Assembly (NCBI RefSeq): GCF_000211815.1
Contig: NZ_GL890953.1
Span: 37,864-101,863, forward strand
Reading direction: 5' to 3'
DNA from: Moorena producens 3L
Lineage (GTDB): Bacteria > Cyanobacteriota > Cyanobacteriia > Cyanobacteriales > Coleofasciculaceae
Length of the DNA: 64,000 nucleotides
Within the stretch, counting starts at the first letter, position 1. Each line of letters starts with the position of its first letter. Below the pieces are notes generated by a model, which saw only the letters and a list, made by a program, of their open reading frames with translations, did not search any database and was not told the DNA's origin. Of this stretch, positions 37,302 through 46,179 are shown piece by piece. Made by a program: the position numbers and the translations under genes.

Positions 37302-37544
37302 ATGGATGCTCCTACTGCAACTAGGGAAGAGCTGTTTGTTAAATGGCAAGCGCTACCACCTGTATTCCAGCAGCAGGTATTAGACTTCATTGATTTTCTG
37401 TTGGGCAAGTATGGACAGCAGCAGTCTGAAACTACTCCTCAAAAGCAGTTACGTCCATTTGGACTCTGTCTCGGCCAGTTTAAAGTCCCTGATGATTTTG
37501 ATGCCCCGTTGCCAGATGAGATTCTAGACGGGTTTGAGCAATAG
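37302..37544 (+). CDS. DUF2281/VapB-like antitoxin
   Basis: 80 residues. EELFVKWQALPPVFQQQVLDFIDFLLGK is the DUF2281 helix common in cyanobacterial antitoxins; LGQFKVPDDFDAPLPDEI is the C-terminal segment (DDFD-PLP-E) expected to contact a PIN toxin. Followed directly by vapC with a one-base overlap, so the two make a toxin-antitoxin operon that usually represses itself. AAGG about 12 nt upstream of the ATG is a weak ribosome-binding site. Confidence 0.88.
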   Translation: MDAPTATREELFVKWQALPPVFQQQVLDFIDFLLGKYGQQQSETTPQKQLRPFGLCLGQFKVPDDFDAPLPDEILDGFEQ

Positions 37545-37948
37545 TGAAAATTCTGTTAGATACGCATATTTTCCTATGGTTCATCAGTGGCGACACTCGG
37601 CTATCAACAGATGTTCGAGACATCATCCGCGACCCAGATAACGAAGTCTACTTGAGTGTTGTTTCAGTTTGGGAGGCAATAGTCAAGTATCAACTGGGTA
37701 AGCTACCATTGCCAGAGCCACCAGAGAAGTTTTTGCCAAAGCAGCGTGAACTTCACCAAATTGCTAGTCTCGATCTTGATGAAGGTAGTGTTACTCAGTT
37801 ATCAAAATTGCCCCTGCTCCATCGCGATCCCTTTGATAGGATGCTGATCAGCCAGGCTTTGGAGAAAGGTTTGACAGTGGCAACTGTGGATCGAGAAATC
37901 CGCGCCTACCAAAAAAACTTGCAGTTGAAAGTCCTCGACGTTAAGTAG
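37544..37948 (+). CDS. vapC: PIN-domain toxin, VapC family
   Basis: 134 residues from GTG 37544. The four PIN acidic positions are present: LLDTHIFLWF (Asp), VVSVWEAIVK (Glu), HRDPFDRMLISQA (Asp) and ATVDREI (Asp). VapC toxins are Mg-dependent ribonucleases that cut tRNA or rRNA; the upstream antitoxin gene completes the module. Followed by a good intrinsic terminator at 37965. Confidence 0.92.
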   Translation: MKILLDTHIFLWFISGDTRLSTDVRDIIRDPDNEVYLSVVSVWEAIVKYQLGKLPLPEPPEKFLPKQRELHQIASLDLDEGSVTQLSKLPLLHRDPFDRMLISQALEKGLTVATVDREIRAYQKNLQLKVLDVK

Positions 37949-37964
37949 AGGGATGATAATAAAT

Positions 37965-37990
37965 GACCGGATTGATCCGGTTGTCTTTTT
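37965..37990 (+). terminator. Intrinsic terminator after vapC
   Basis: Inverted repeat ACCGGAT-TG-ATCCGGT followed by TGTCTTTTT, 17 nt after the vapC stop. Confidence 0.75.
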
Positions 37991-38164
37991 GATTGCTAAC
38001 TTTTCTAAAGTATCTGATCAACCCTAGCATTTTCAGTTGAGATGTGAAACAATGAAAATGCTAGAGAGGTATCTGTGTAATTAAAGCATACACAAAGCGA
38101 GCAGTATATTGGATATTTGTGTCAATTTTTCCTGGGCGAATGATTAATCAGGAGGGAACAGGGA

Positions 38165-38357
38165 ATCGGGAATTTAGAATTTAGAATTTAGAATTTAGAA
38201 TTTAGAATTTAGAATTTAGAATCGGGAATCGGGAATCGGGAATCGGGAATCGGGAATACAGAATAGGCAAGAAGCAAGAGGCAAAAGGGAAAACTGATCT
38301 GACTCCCCTACTCCCTACTCCCTACTCCCTACTCCCTACTCCCTACTCCCTACTCCC
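38165..38357. repeat. Heptanucleotide repeat blocks
   Basis: GAATTTA units (about 38171-38222), GGGAATC units (38223-38257), and seven or eight CCCTACT units (38307-38357) running up to the stop codon of the next gene. No gene in 37949-38363. Confidence 0.9.
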
Positions 38358-38363
38358 TATGCC

Positions 38364-38822
38364 CTAGTAACGACGCCGGGAGACACTAGCTTCACCCAAC
38401 TTACGCCAGGTATGCCAGCCAACTACTCCATCCACTTTCAAACGGTTGTTGCGTTGGAATTGAGTCACACCTAGGTAGGTATATCGGTCAAAATTGGCGT
38501 TAAATTTAACAATGGTGTAGCCCAAGCTGATTAGGATCTGCTGCAAAAATCGTACGGCGTCACCATTGTTACCAGGAGTCAGCACTGGCATAGTCACAGT
38601 AGTAATTGTGTCAAGGGTTAGGGATGGTGGGTTATAGGGAGGATAGGGAGGATAGGAATGTTGGGCGTCAACGTTGATCACTTCTTTTGGGCTTTCCATG
38701 GATGGGGCGGTTGCCATCCCTAGGTCTTGATTGTCCATAGTTTCTGGTGAATTGGTCATGGATTGGTCATCCGCCATCATGGTTTGGGCGGGATTTGGGA
38801 TTGGTATTTCTGAGTTTTTCAT
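38364..38822 (-). CDS. Peptidoglycan-binding-domain protein
   Basis: 152 residues. The N-terminal half is Met/Pro/Ser-rich and of low complexity with YPPYPPYNPP. The C-terminal half is a PG_binding_1 domain: TPGNNGDAVRFLQQILISLGY and YLGVTQFQRNNRLKVDGVVGWHTWRKL. No signal peptide is seen, so export by a classical route is unproven. Such domains bind cell-wall peptides. The 3' end lies against a heptamer repeat block. Confidence 0.85.
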   Translation of the reverse strand: MKNSEIPIPNPAQTMMADDQSMTNSPETMDNQDLGMATAPSMESPKEVINVDAQHSYPPYPPYNPPSLTLDTITTVTMPVLTPGNNGDAVRFLQQILISLGYTIVKFNANFDRYTYLGVTQFQRNNRLKVDGVVGWHTWRKLGEASVSRRRY

Positions 38823-38930
38823 GATTTGTGCTGAAGTTGTGAATAGGTTTTGGTTAACAAGCGACTATTCAAGGTTTTCAATTGGGTAGGAATTAGGGAG
38901 TAGGGAGCAGGGAGTAGGGAGTAGGGAGGT

Positions 38931-39215
38931 AAGCATTCAGCTATCAGCCCTCAGCCGTCAGCTAATCAACGGTCGGTAGTAACCCATCACCGAGTCAAAC
39001 TTTAATGAGATGCACGCGATTGACCTTTGGTCACGCTACGCGAACGCGTTTTTGATAGCGATCCTGTGGTTATAGGGTTTTTCAGATCGTAAGTATTCAG
39101 CTAAAGGCCTTTGGCCACGCTACCGAAACAGTTTATGCCCATAGCGCACGCTACACCGAACAACTTGTGAATAAAATAAGCTGACGGCTGACGGCTGACG
39201 GCTGAATGCTTACCT
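38931..39215. repeat. Hairpin family GTAAGCATTCAGC, several copies
   Basis: GTAAGCATTCAGC at 38931, GTAAGTATTCAGC near 39089, and GCTGACG units ending GCTGAATGCTTAC at about 39212, with CACGCTACGCGAACGCG between. Same family as 29911 and 61934. Confidence 0.75.
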
Positions 39216-39629
39216 CATACCTATGAAGTACACAGGATTTTTTCCCTGTTCCCTCTTGCCTTTTGCCTAAACTCCAAAATCTACCTCAACCAATTGAGAA
39301 CTGCGATAGATCTAGTCCAGACCGATTGAGCAACCGAAAAAAGATGGAACAATTATTGGTTTGTTTTTCCGTTATACTCAATTAAGCTGTCTGATCTTCA
39401 ATTTATAACCGCTATTGTATGCTTCAGGAATTGCAGGTGGTATTTCGGCAAAAGCTTCCTTTGTTTTTCTGTTGAATAACCCGTGATCATAACAATTTTC
39501 AATCCTAAGCGAAAAATACCTCTCTAGACAGTGGATACTACAGGAAATTGAGAATTGAGAATTGAGAATTGAGAATTGAGAATTGGGAATCGGGAATCGG
39601 GAGGTGGGAATCGGGAATCGGGAATCGGT

Positions 39630-39795
39630 TGTGGTGGGAAAATGCGATCGCAGATGGCTGTGGTGGGAAAATGCGATCGCAGATGGCTGTGGTGGGAAAA
39701 TGCGATCGCAGATGGCTGTGGTGGGAAAATGCGATCGCAGATGGCTGTGGTAGGAAAATGCGATCGCAGATGGCTGTGGTAGGAAAATGCGATCG
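39630..39795. repeat. 29-bp tandem array carrying HIP1 octamers
   Basis: Units start at 39630, 39659, 39688, 39717, 39746 and 39775. Each has TGTGGTGGGAAAAT followed by GCGATCGC (HIP1, full in five units) and AGATGGC. The last two units read TAGGA in place of TGGGA. Open frames through it are artefacts. The rest of 38823-40090 holds AATTGAG and GGGAATC heptamers (39543-39630) and AGGTTG-type repeats but no gene. Confidence 0.92.
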
Positions 39796-40090
39796 ACATC
39801 GACGAAGAAGAATCTTAGAGGTGGCCGGGAGTAGGGGTTGGAAAAGTTGTTCGCCTTTGGCGTTCGGTGAAGGGTAGGTTGAAAGTTGTCAAGTTGTTCG
39901 CGTAGCGTGGCCGAAAGGCCAAGGTTGTTCGCCCTTGGCGTCCCTTGTAGGCTAGGTTAGTTGGTTGTTCGCCCTTGCCGTCCCTTGTAGGGTAGGTTGG
40001 CAGGTTGAATGTTGAATGTTGCCTCTTGCCGATTCCCACCTCCCGATTCCCACCTCCCGATTCCCACCTCCCGATTCCCTAAAACCCAAG

Positions 40091-41011
40091 ATGCTAAGCT
40101 CAAACTATCAGGCTCAACAGAGGATCATGTACCAAACTGACCCACCCCGTCCTCCCAGGGAAACCATGCCCACTATGTATGACCTACCTAGTGAAGACCC
40201 AGACGAAGAGGAATTAGATCCAACTGTTCATCCCCGTCCAGTGTGGGAAACCATGCCCACTATGTATGACCTACCTAGTGAAGACCCGGAGGAGCCTGGT
40301 TTGCCTGACGAATTTCATGACTTCCAACCCCAGCTATTGCGGGAAACCTGCCAACCTCCCAACTATCCCAGGGAGGAAATGTTTATTGGTACAGACCTCA
40401 ATTTATATTACGATAGTCATCATTTGTTGTGGCACAAACGACCAGATTGGTTTCTGGTACTGGGTGTGACTCCCGCTCAACAACAAAAAGACCTTCGCTG
40501 GAGTTATGTGGTTTGGCAGGAAGGAAGAGCGCCATTTTTGGTAGTGGAACTCCTATCACCAGGTACGGAAGCTGAAGATTTAGGACAAACCCTAAGGTCT
40601 GCCAACAAGCCACCCACCAAATGGCAAGCATATGAACAATATATGCGGATTCCTTACTATGTGGTCTTTGACCGTTATCAAAACCAGTTGCGGGTGTTTC
40701 AATTAATGCCCGCCCAGTATCAGGAAGTAGAGCTTTCTGAACCCAAATTTTGGATTCGAGAACTGGAATTAGGGTTAGGAGTCTGGCTTGGGAAATATCA
40801 AGAAACAGAAGGGTTGTGGCTGCGTTGGTATGATGAAGCTGGTAATTGGATTGAGACTTTAAAAGAACACGCTCAACAGGAATCCCAACGGGCAGAACAG
40901 GAATCCCAACGGGCAGAACAGGAATCCCAACGGGCAGAACAGGAACGCCAACGGGCAGAACGATTGGCAGAAAAATTGCGTACCCTTGGCATCAATCCCG
41001 ATGATTTGTAA
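40091..41011 (+). CDS. Uma2-family putative endonuclease, copy A
   Basis: 306 residues from ATG 40091; the frame upstream is repeat DNA. The Uma2 (DUF820, PD-(D/E)XK fold) core is visible: KRPDWFLVLGV, APFLVVELLSPGTE, YEQYMRIPYYVVFD. An N-terminal 29-residue direct duplication repeats ETMPTMYDLPSEDP. The C-terminus is a predicted coiled coil of QESQRAE heptads encoded by 21-bp repeats. Nuclease activity has not been established for most of the family. Nearly identical to the gene at 41983. Confidence 0.88.
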   Translation: MLSSNYQAQQRIMYQTDPPRPPRETMPTMYDLPSEDPDEEELDPTVHPRPVWETMPTMYDLPSEDPEEPGLPDEFHDFQPQLLRETCQPPNYPREEMFIGTDLNLYYDSHHLLWHKRPDWFLVLGVTPAQQQKDLRWSYVVWQEGRAPFLVVELLSPGTEAEDLGQTLRSANKPPTKWQAYEQYMRIPYYVVFDRYQNQLRVFQLMPAQYQEVELSEPKFWIRELELGLGVWLGKYQETEGLWLRWYDEAGNWIETLKEHAQQESQRAEQESQRAEQESQRAEQERQRAERLAEKLRTLGINPDDL

Positions 41012-41035
41012 GGGGGGTCTAAGCTGTTGTGCATT

Positions 41036-41082
41036 TAAATTGCAAAACAGCAAGGCAGAAGGCAGAAGGCAGAAGGCAGAAG
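41036..41082. repeat. GGCAGAA heptamers
   Basis: Four GGCAGAA units downstream of the first Uma2 gene. Confidence 0.8.
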
Positions 41083-41120
41083 GGAAAAGAGTTTCAGGGT
41101 TTTTTTCCTGATTTCATAAA

Positions 41121-41172
41121 GCGATGCAGCAAGGGAACAGGGGGTTTCCCCCACTCGCTATTGCATCAAGAC
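41121..41172. repeat. Palindromic dispersed repeat, copy 2
   Basis: GCGATGCAGC ... GGGGGTTTCCCCC ... TTGCATCAAGAC. It ends 26 nt before the start of the second Uma2 gene, so it may be in that gene's leader. Confidence 0.8.
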
Positions 41173-41198
41173 AAGGGAGTTTAAATGGGTAACAGCTT

Positions 41199-41882
41199 AT
41201 GGCAACATCAACATCACAACCGATGCTAATTCCCATTCTGGAAAACGGCGATCGCTTAACTCGGGTGGAATTTGAACGACGATACCAGGCAATGCCTGAT
41301 ACCAAGAAAGCGGAATTGATTGAAGGAGTCGTTTACGTGGCATCTCCCGTCAGGATCACTAAACATGCCAATCCCCATGGAAAAATCATTACCTGGCTAG
41401 GAGTCTATGAAGCCGCTACCCCTGGTGTCATGTTGGGAGACAATCCTACGGTGCAGTTAGATTTTGATAATGAGCCCCAACCGGATGCAATTCTGCGCAT
41501 TGATCAACAAAAGGGTGGACAGTCCCGCATTAGTGACGATGACTATGTAGAAGGAGCACCGGAGTTGATTGTCGAGATTGCGGCCAGTAGTGCTTCCTAC
41601 GACCTACATGACAAGCTACGGGCTTACCGGCGCAATGGAGTAAGGGAGTATCTAGTTTGGCTGGTGCAAGAGCAACAGTTTCGCTGGTATGAATTGGATG
41701 CAGGGGAGTATCTCCAGCAGCAGCCAGATCAGTTGGGGGTGCTGAGCAGTAACGTGTTTCCAGGATTGCAGTTGGCAGTAGAGCCGTTACTAGCTGGGGA
41801 AATGCAACGGGTATTGGCAGTGCTTCAGGAGGGGATACAGTCAGAGGCACATCAACACTTTGTGGCTCGATTGGCTCAGTAG
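41199..41882 (+). CDS. Uma2-family putative endonuclease, gene B
   Basis: 227 residues, the standard Uma2 type: LTRVEFERRYQAMPDTKKAEL, EGVVYVASPVR, then PQPDAILRI, GAPELIVEIAASSASYDLHDK and GVREYLVWLV, holding the PD and (D/E)XK-like positions. Distinct from its two neighbours, which are copies of each other. These proteins are numerous in cyanobacteria and their role is unproven; links to mobile or defence DNA have been suggested. Confidence 0.9.
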   Translation: MATSTSQPMLIPILENGDRLTRVEFERRYQAMPDTKKAELIEGVVYVASPVRITKHANPHGKIITWLGVYEAATPGVMLGDNPTVQLDFDNEPQPDAILRIDQQKGGQSRISDDDYVEGAPELIVEIAASSASYDLHDKLRAYRRNGVREYLVWLVQEQQFRWYELDAGEYLQQQPDQLGVLSSNVFPGLQLAVEPLLAGEMQRVLAVLQEGIQSEAHQHFVARLAQ

Positions 41883-41982
41883 CTGATACTTCGGAGATGG
41901 CTTTCGCGATTGACCTTCGGTCACGCTTCGCGAACGCAAACAGCAACAAACCCACTGCTGGGACCCTAGGTGACTGACCCAA

Positions 41983-42795
41983 GTGCTACCCTCAAACTAT
42001 CAGGTTCAACAGAAGATCATGTACCAAACTGACCCACCGCTTTCTCCCAGCGAAACTATGCCGACTATGTATGACTTACCTAGTGAAGACCCAGAGGAGC
42101 CTGGTTTGCCTGACGAATTTCATGACTTCCAACCCCAGCTATTGCGGGAAACCTGCCAACCTCCCAACTATCCCAGGGAGGAGATGTTCATTGGTACAGA
42201 CCTAAATTTATATTACGATAGTCATAATTTGTTGTGGCACAAACGACCGGATTGGTTTCTGGTATTGGGTGTCACTCCTGCTCAACAACAACAAGATCTG
42301 CGCTGGAGTTATGTGGTTTGGCAGGAAGGAAGAGTGCCATTTTTGGTAGTCGAACTCCTATCACCAGGTACCGAAGCTGAAGATTTAGGACAAACCCTAA
42401 GGTCTGCCAACAAGCCACCCACCAAATGGCAAGCATATGAACAGTATATGCGCATTCCTTACTATGTGGTCTTTGACCGTTATGAAAACCAGTTGCGGGT
42501 GTTTCAATTAATTGTCACTCAGTATCAGGAAGCAGAGCTTTCTGAGCCCAAATTTTGGATTCCAGAACTGGAATTAGGGTTAGGGGTATGGCAAGGAAAA
42601 TATCAAGAAACACAAGGGTTGTGGCTGCGTTGGTATGATGAAGCTGGTAATTGGATTGAGACTTCAGCAGAACGGGCAGAACGGCAAAACCAACGGGCAG
42701 AACAAGAACACCAACGGGCAGAACAAGAACGCCAACGGGCAGAGCGATTGGCAGAAAAATTGCGTACCCTTGGCATCAATCCCGATGATTTATAA
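41983..42795 (+). CDS. Uma2-family putative endonuclease, copy A'
   Basis: 270 residues from GTG 41983. Very close to the gene at 40091 along its length (SNYQVQQKIMYQTDP, the Uma2 core and NPDDL C-terminus shared) but with a single ETMPTMYDLPSEDP unit and a different coiled-coil repeat (QRAEQEHQRAEQERQ). The copies therefore differ mainly by repeat number, which points to a recent duplication flanking gene B. Confidence 0.88.
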   Translation: MLPSNYQVQQKIMYQTDPPLSPSETMPTMYDLPSEDPEEPGLPDEFHDFQPQLLRETCQPPNYPREEMFIGTDLNLYYDSHNLLWHKRPDWFLVLGVTPAQQQQDLRWSYVVWQEGRVPFLVVELLSPGTEAEDLGQTLRSANKPPTKWQAYEQYMRIPYYVVFDRYENQLRVFQLIVTQYQEAELSEPKFWIPELELGLGVWQGKYQETQGLWLRWYDEAGNWIETSAERAERQNQRAEQEHQRAEQERQRAERLAEKLRTLGINPDDL

Positions 42796-42877
42796 GGGGG
42801 GTGATCCAACTTCCTAGCTTCCTACTCCCGACTCCCGATTCCCGATTCCCTACTCCCTACTCCCATCAACTCAGGAC

Positions 42878-43297
42878 ATGGAAGAATTAACCTTATTACG
42901 TCAACTCATTGAAGAAAGAAACTATCATAAAGCCTTAGAAATTGTTGATGAACTAGAAGAAATGTCAAAGGAGGATAAATTAAATAAAATTTATAGCTAT
43001 GCAGTAATTTTACTATTACATTTAATCAAGCAAGAAGTAGAAAAACGCACGACCCGCTCTTGGGAATTTTCTATTTATAATGCCAGCAAAAATATTAAAC
43101 GAGTTAACAAACGGCGAAAATCAGGAGGATATTATGCCAATCAAGAGGAATTATTAGAAATTTTAACCGATGCCTTTGAGACAGCCCTAAAAAAAGCAGC
43201 ATTAGAAGCCTTAGAAGGCAGATATACAGATAGTGAACTCAAAGAAAAGATTGACGAAGATAAAATTAAACAGAAAGCTTTAGGTTTAATTTGTTAA
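42878..43297 (+). CDS. DUF29-family protein
   Basis: 139 residues, Lys/Glu/Leu-rich and helical. LLRQLIEERNYHKALEIVDELEEM, then LLLHLIKQEVEKRTTRSWEFSI, and ALEALEGRYTDSELKEK match the cyanobacterial DUF29 pattern. The function is unknown. Between CCCTACT heptamers (42840-42864) and GGGAGCA/GGGAGTA heptamers (43303-43353). Confidence 0.8.
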   Translation: MEELTLLRQLIEERNYHKALEIVDELEEMSKEDKLNKIYSYAVILLLHLIKQEVEKRTTRSWEFSIYNASKNIKRVNKRRKSGGYYANQEELLEILTDAFETALKKAALEALEGRYTDSELKEKIDEDKIKQKALGLIC

Positions 43298-43461
43298 CAA
43301 GAGGGAGCAGGGAGCAGGGAGTAGGGAGTAGGGAGTAGGGAGTAGGGAGTAGGGTGTGGGCTAAGGGGGTGACAAGCATCATTAATTAGCCTTTGGTTTT
43401 ATAATCTTTCCTCTCCTCACACTTACCACACTTACCACATTTACAACACTCTTAACCCTCT

Positions 43462-43545
43462 TGCCTCTTGCCTCTTGCCTCTTGCCTCTTGCCTACTCCC
43501 TACTCCCGATTCCCGATTCCCTCTTCCCTACTCCCTATTCCCTCT
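43462..43545. repeat. Heptanucleotide repeats
   Basis: Five CTTGCCT units, then CCCTACT/CCCGATT units that run into the 3' end of nnr. Confidence 0.85.
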
Positions 43546-45147
43546 CACCACTACCATCAAAAACTCTGCCAAGGTCCCCCCATCGACCCCCAACTCACTC
43601 CGCTCCTGAGCCGCTAAAATGCCAGCTTGGGCATGCCACCAGGCTGCCGTTGCCACTATTGCCTCCAAAGGATGCTCAGACAGAACTGGCTGAGCCATCA
43701 AACCTCCCACTAGTCCAGTGAGCACATCGCCACTCCCCCCTCGGGCTAGAGCTGGTGTACTTTCAGGAATCAGCCACACCGAGCCCCTGGGATTTGCGAT
43801 CGCACTCCTGGCTCCTTTTAACAACACCACAGAGCGACTCAATTGGGATGCCTTCTGCACAGCCTTGACTCGATCCGGTAACAGTTCTGCAGAATCGGGA
43901 AATAAACGTCGGAACTCTCCAACATGAGGGGTTAACACTGTCTGGCCTCGACGCTTCAACAAAGTGGGAATAGTGATCAGTTCCGCCAGGATATTTAAAC
44001 CATCCGCATCCAAAACAATTGGGCATTGGGCAGCTAAAACCCCTTGCACTATATCCTTAGCATCCTTTGTTAAACCAGGACCACATGCGATCGCATTATA
44101 AGTATGATAGCTACCAGAATCACTACCAGAGGGTTGGTTTAACTTCTCTAACACTAACTCAGGCAAAAATCCGTTGGCGTAGCGTGACCTTAGGTCAATC
44201 GCACCCGCCGTCGTTTCTGGGCAACCAATTACCACAGCTTCTGGCAAGTGACTGACCACTAGCAGTTTGATAGACTCCGGCACTGCCATTGAAAGCATCC
44301 CCACCCCACTAGCACGAGCCCCTAATCCCGCCAAAATTGCTGCCCCTGAATACTGTTTAGAGCCACAAATCAGCAACAGATGGCCCTGTTGGTACTTATG
44401 CGTTACCTTAGGGCGAGGTAAAGGCAAAAACTGTTTCGCAACAGTTTCGGTAACTCGGAGCAAATCTGGTGGCTCACCTAAAATGGACCAAATATCCTTG
44501 AGGGGAATACCAAAATCAATTAACTGAGCTTCACCAATATAATCCAACCCTTGGTCTTGCAGAAACCCCAACTTCCACAACCCTAAGCATAATGTCCGGG
44601 TAGCCCGAACCGCGATGCCCAACACTTCCCCAGTATCAGTGTGTAATCCCGAAGGCAAATCAATACTCACCACCGGTTGTGACCATTGATTCAACAGCTC
44701 AACCGCCTCAGCGATACTACCAGAAAGCGATCGCGTCAGTCCAAATCCGAACAAACCATCAATAATCAGGTCACACTCATACAGCGCTTCAATCTCGTCA
44801 TAAAAAGGAATCCCCAAGCTAACCGCATACCGAGCATGGTAGTCAGTCAATTCCTTCAGTTTCGACAAAGGACGGTAAATGTGGATCTCATACCCCTGTA
44901 AATAAAGTTCACGAGCAACAACTAACCCATCGCCCCCATTATGACCAGGACCAACTAACACACCCACTCGCCTATTCTCAGCACAGGGATAAAGACCTTG
45001 AATAGAGCGAGTAATCAATCCTGCCACCTTTTCCATCAAAGCTGCTACAGGCATCCCCGCCTCAAAGATGCGCCCTTCAATCTCACGCATCTGCTCAGCA
45101 GTTACCACCACTTGTTCAATTAGTTCTCGCCGATTCTGAGACTGCAT
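43528..45147 (-). CDS. nnr: Bifunctional NAD(P)HX epimerase/dehydratase
   Basis: 539 residues from ATG 45147 (a TTG lies one codon upstream). The N-terminal YjeF_N domain (epimerase) has GPGHNGGDGLVVARELYL; the C-terminal ADP-dependent dehydratase has AILAGLGARASG, ACGPGLTKDA, LTPHVGEFRRLFP and GSGDVLTGLVGG (the ribokinase-like phosphate-binding loop). Together they repair hydrated NADH and NADPH, a housekeeping role. The last few residues overlap CCCTATT-type repeat DNA. Confidence 0.95.
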   Translation of the reverse strand: MQSQNRRELIEQVVVTAEQMREIEGRIFEAGMPVAALMEKVAGLITRSIQGLYPCAENRRVGVLVGPGHNGGDGLVVARELYLQGYEIHIYRPLSKLKELTDYHARYAVSLGIPFYDEIEALYECDLIIDGLFGFGLTRSLSGSIAEAVELLNQWSQPVVSIDLPSGLHTDTGEVLGIAVRATRTLCLGLWKLGFLQDQGLDYIGEAQLIDFGIPLKDIWSILGEPPDLLRVTETVAKQFLPLPRPKVTHKYQQGHLLLICGSKQYSGAAILAGLGARASGVGMLSMAVPESIKLLVVSHLPEAVVIGCPETTAGAIDLRSRYANGFLPELVLEKLNQPSGSDSGSYHTYNAIACGPGLTKDAKDIVQGVLAAQCPIVLDADGLNILAELITIPTLLKRRGQTVLTPHVGEFRRLFPDSAELLPDRVKAVQKASQLSRSVVLLKGARSAIANPRGSVWLIPESTPALARGGSGDVLTGLVGGLMAQPVLSEHPLEAIVATAAWWHAQAGILAAQERSELGVDGGTLAEFLMVVVRGNRE

Positions 45148-45207
45148 CAATTCTTAATTCTGCCTTCTTAATTCTTAATTCTTAATTCTGCATTCTACAT
45201 TCTGCCC

Positions 45208-46110
45208 CTACCGACCAAAATACACCCGTGCATCCCAACCAGCAGAGCGCAAACGATTACTCCAACGTTCTGCCTCCCCCCGCTTTTTAAACGGACCAAC
45301 AGCAACATGTTTACCTCTTGGAGCATCTCGTTGGCTGACTAAATCCTGGGCAATCCCAATTTTAACCAATTCCGTTACCATCTCTGGTAACCTCTGAGCA
45401 TTTCCAGGAATAGCAACAAAATAGCTCCTACCCCTGGATTCTCCTGAATCCCCTGGATTAGAACCAGAACTCACAGAACGACGGTTCGCCAAATTTAATC
45501 CTGTTTCTGGATACACCAAACGGGAGCCATAGGTGATCGAGCCATCGGATGAAAAAGTTGGTATGTTGCTCAGGTTTGTAGCACCACCATCAAATGCTTG
45601 TTGTGCAATGGTTGTGATTCGGGCTGGAATTCCCAAAGCTTCCAAAGCCCGGAGACGGGACTGAGCATTGTAGCGATCCATAAATGTACCTACTTGAATC
45701 ACACCCTCTCCCTCGCGCACAAACGCTTGTGGTTCAATTTCTTGTACTTGGGATAACAACAAATAACTATCACCCACCACATCAACCCGATAGAGATTAG
45801 CGATGGGTATTGATCTATTCGTTATGGATCGATTAGTGTCGTTGACCTTTAACTCAGGTGGATTAAGAGTATTGCTTGACCGGTTGGGTGAGGCGGTCGG
45901 CAAAAATAAAGGGGGAGTGTTAACCGATGGTAGAGAAGATGGGGTCATAGTTGGTAGAGGCTCCCCAAAAAATCTCGGTTCTGATGAAGTTTGGGCAGTA
46001 GCTGGCCTCAGATCCACCATCACTGTTTGCCCAGTCAGTAGCAACAGTAGCCAACCAGTTACCTTAATCAGTGTTTTAGGATTTTTGAATTGGTCAGACA
46101 GTCTGCTCAT
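45208..46110 (-). CDS. SPOR-domain-like secreted protein
   Basis: 300 residues. An N-terminal signal segment (VTGWLLLLLTGQTVMV) with PATAQ as possible cleavage site; a Ser/Pro-rich linker; then two SPOR-like repeats, VIQVGTFMDRYNAQSRLRALEAL and HVAVGPFKKRGEAERWSNRLRSAG. SPOR domains bind glycan strands of peptidoglycan at the septum. The coding start is ATG 46110 and is divergent from the sugar-binding protein gene, so the two may share a promoter region. Confidence 0.8.
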   Translation of the reverse strand: MSRLSDQFKNPKTLIKVTGWLLLLLTGQTVMVDLRPATAQTSSEPRFFGEPLPTMTPSSLPSVNTPPLFLPTASPNRSSNTLNPPELKVNDTNRSITNRSIPIANLYRVDVVGDSYLLLSQVQEIEPQAFVREGEGVIQVGTFMDRYNAQSRLRALEALGIPARITTIAQQAFDGGATNLSNIPTFSSDGSITYGSRLVYPETGLNLANRRSVSSGSNPGDSGESRGRSYFVAIPGNAQRLPEMVTELVKIGIAQDLVSQRDAPRGKHVAVGPFKKRGEAERWSNRLRSAGWDARVYFGR

Positions 46111-46179
46111 AATCGGTATTGCACTCTAGTAGAATTAGTAGGTTATATCAATTTAAATTTACCCGTCAACCCTAAACAA

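Noticed and set aside
39630..39795. CRISPR array
   Set aside because: Units are tandem without spacers.
39569..39877. Open frames with repeated MRSQMAVVGKCD-type peptides
   Set aside because: Coded by the 29-bp HIP1 array and heptamers in all frames; no gene features.
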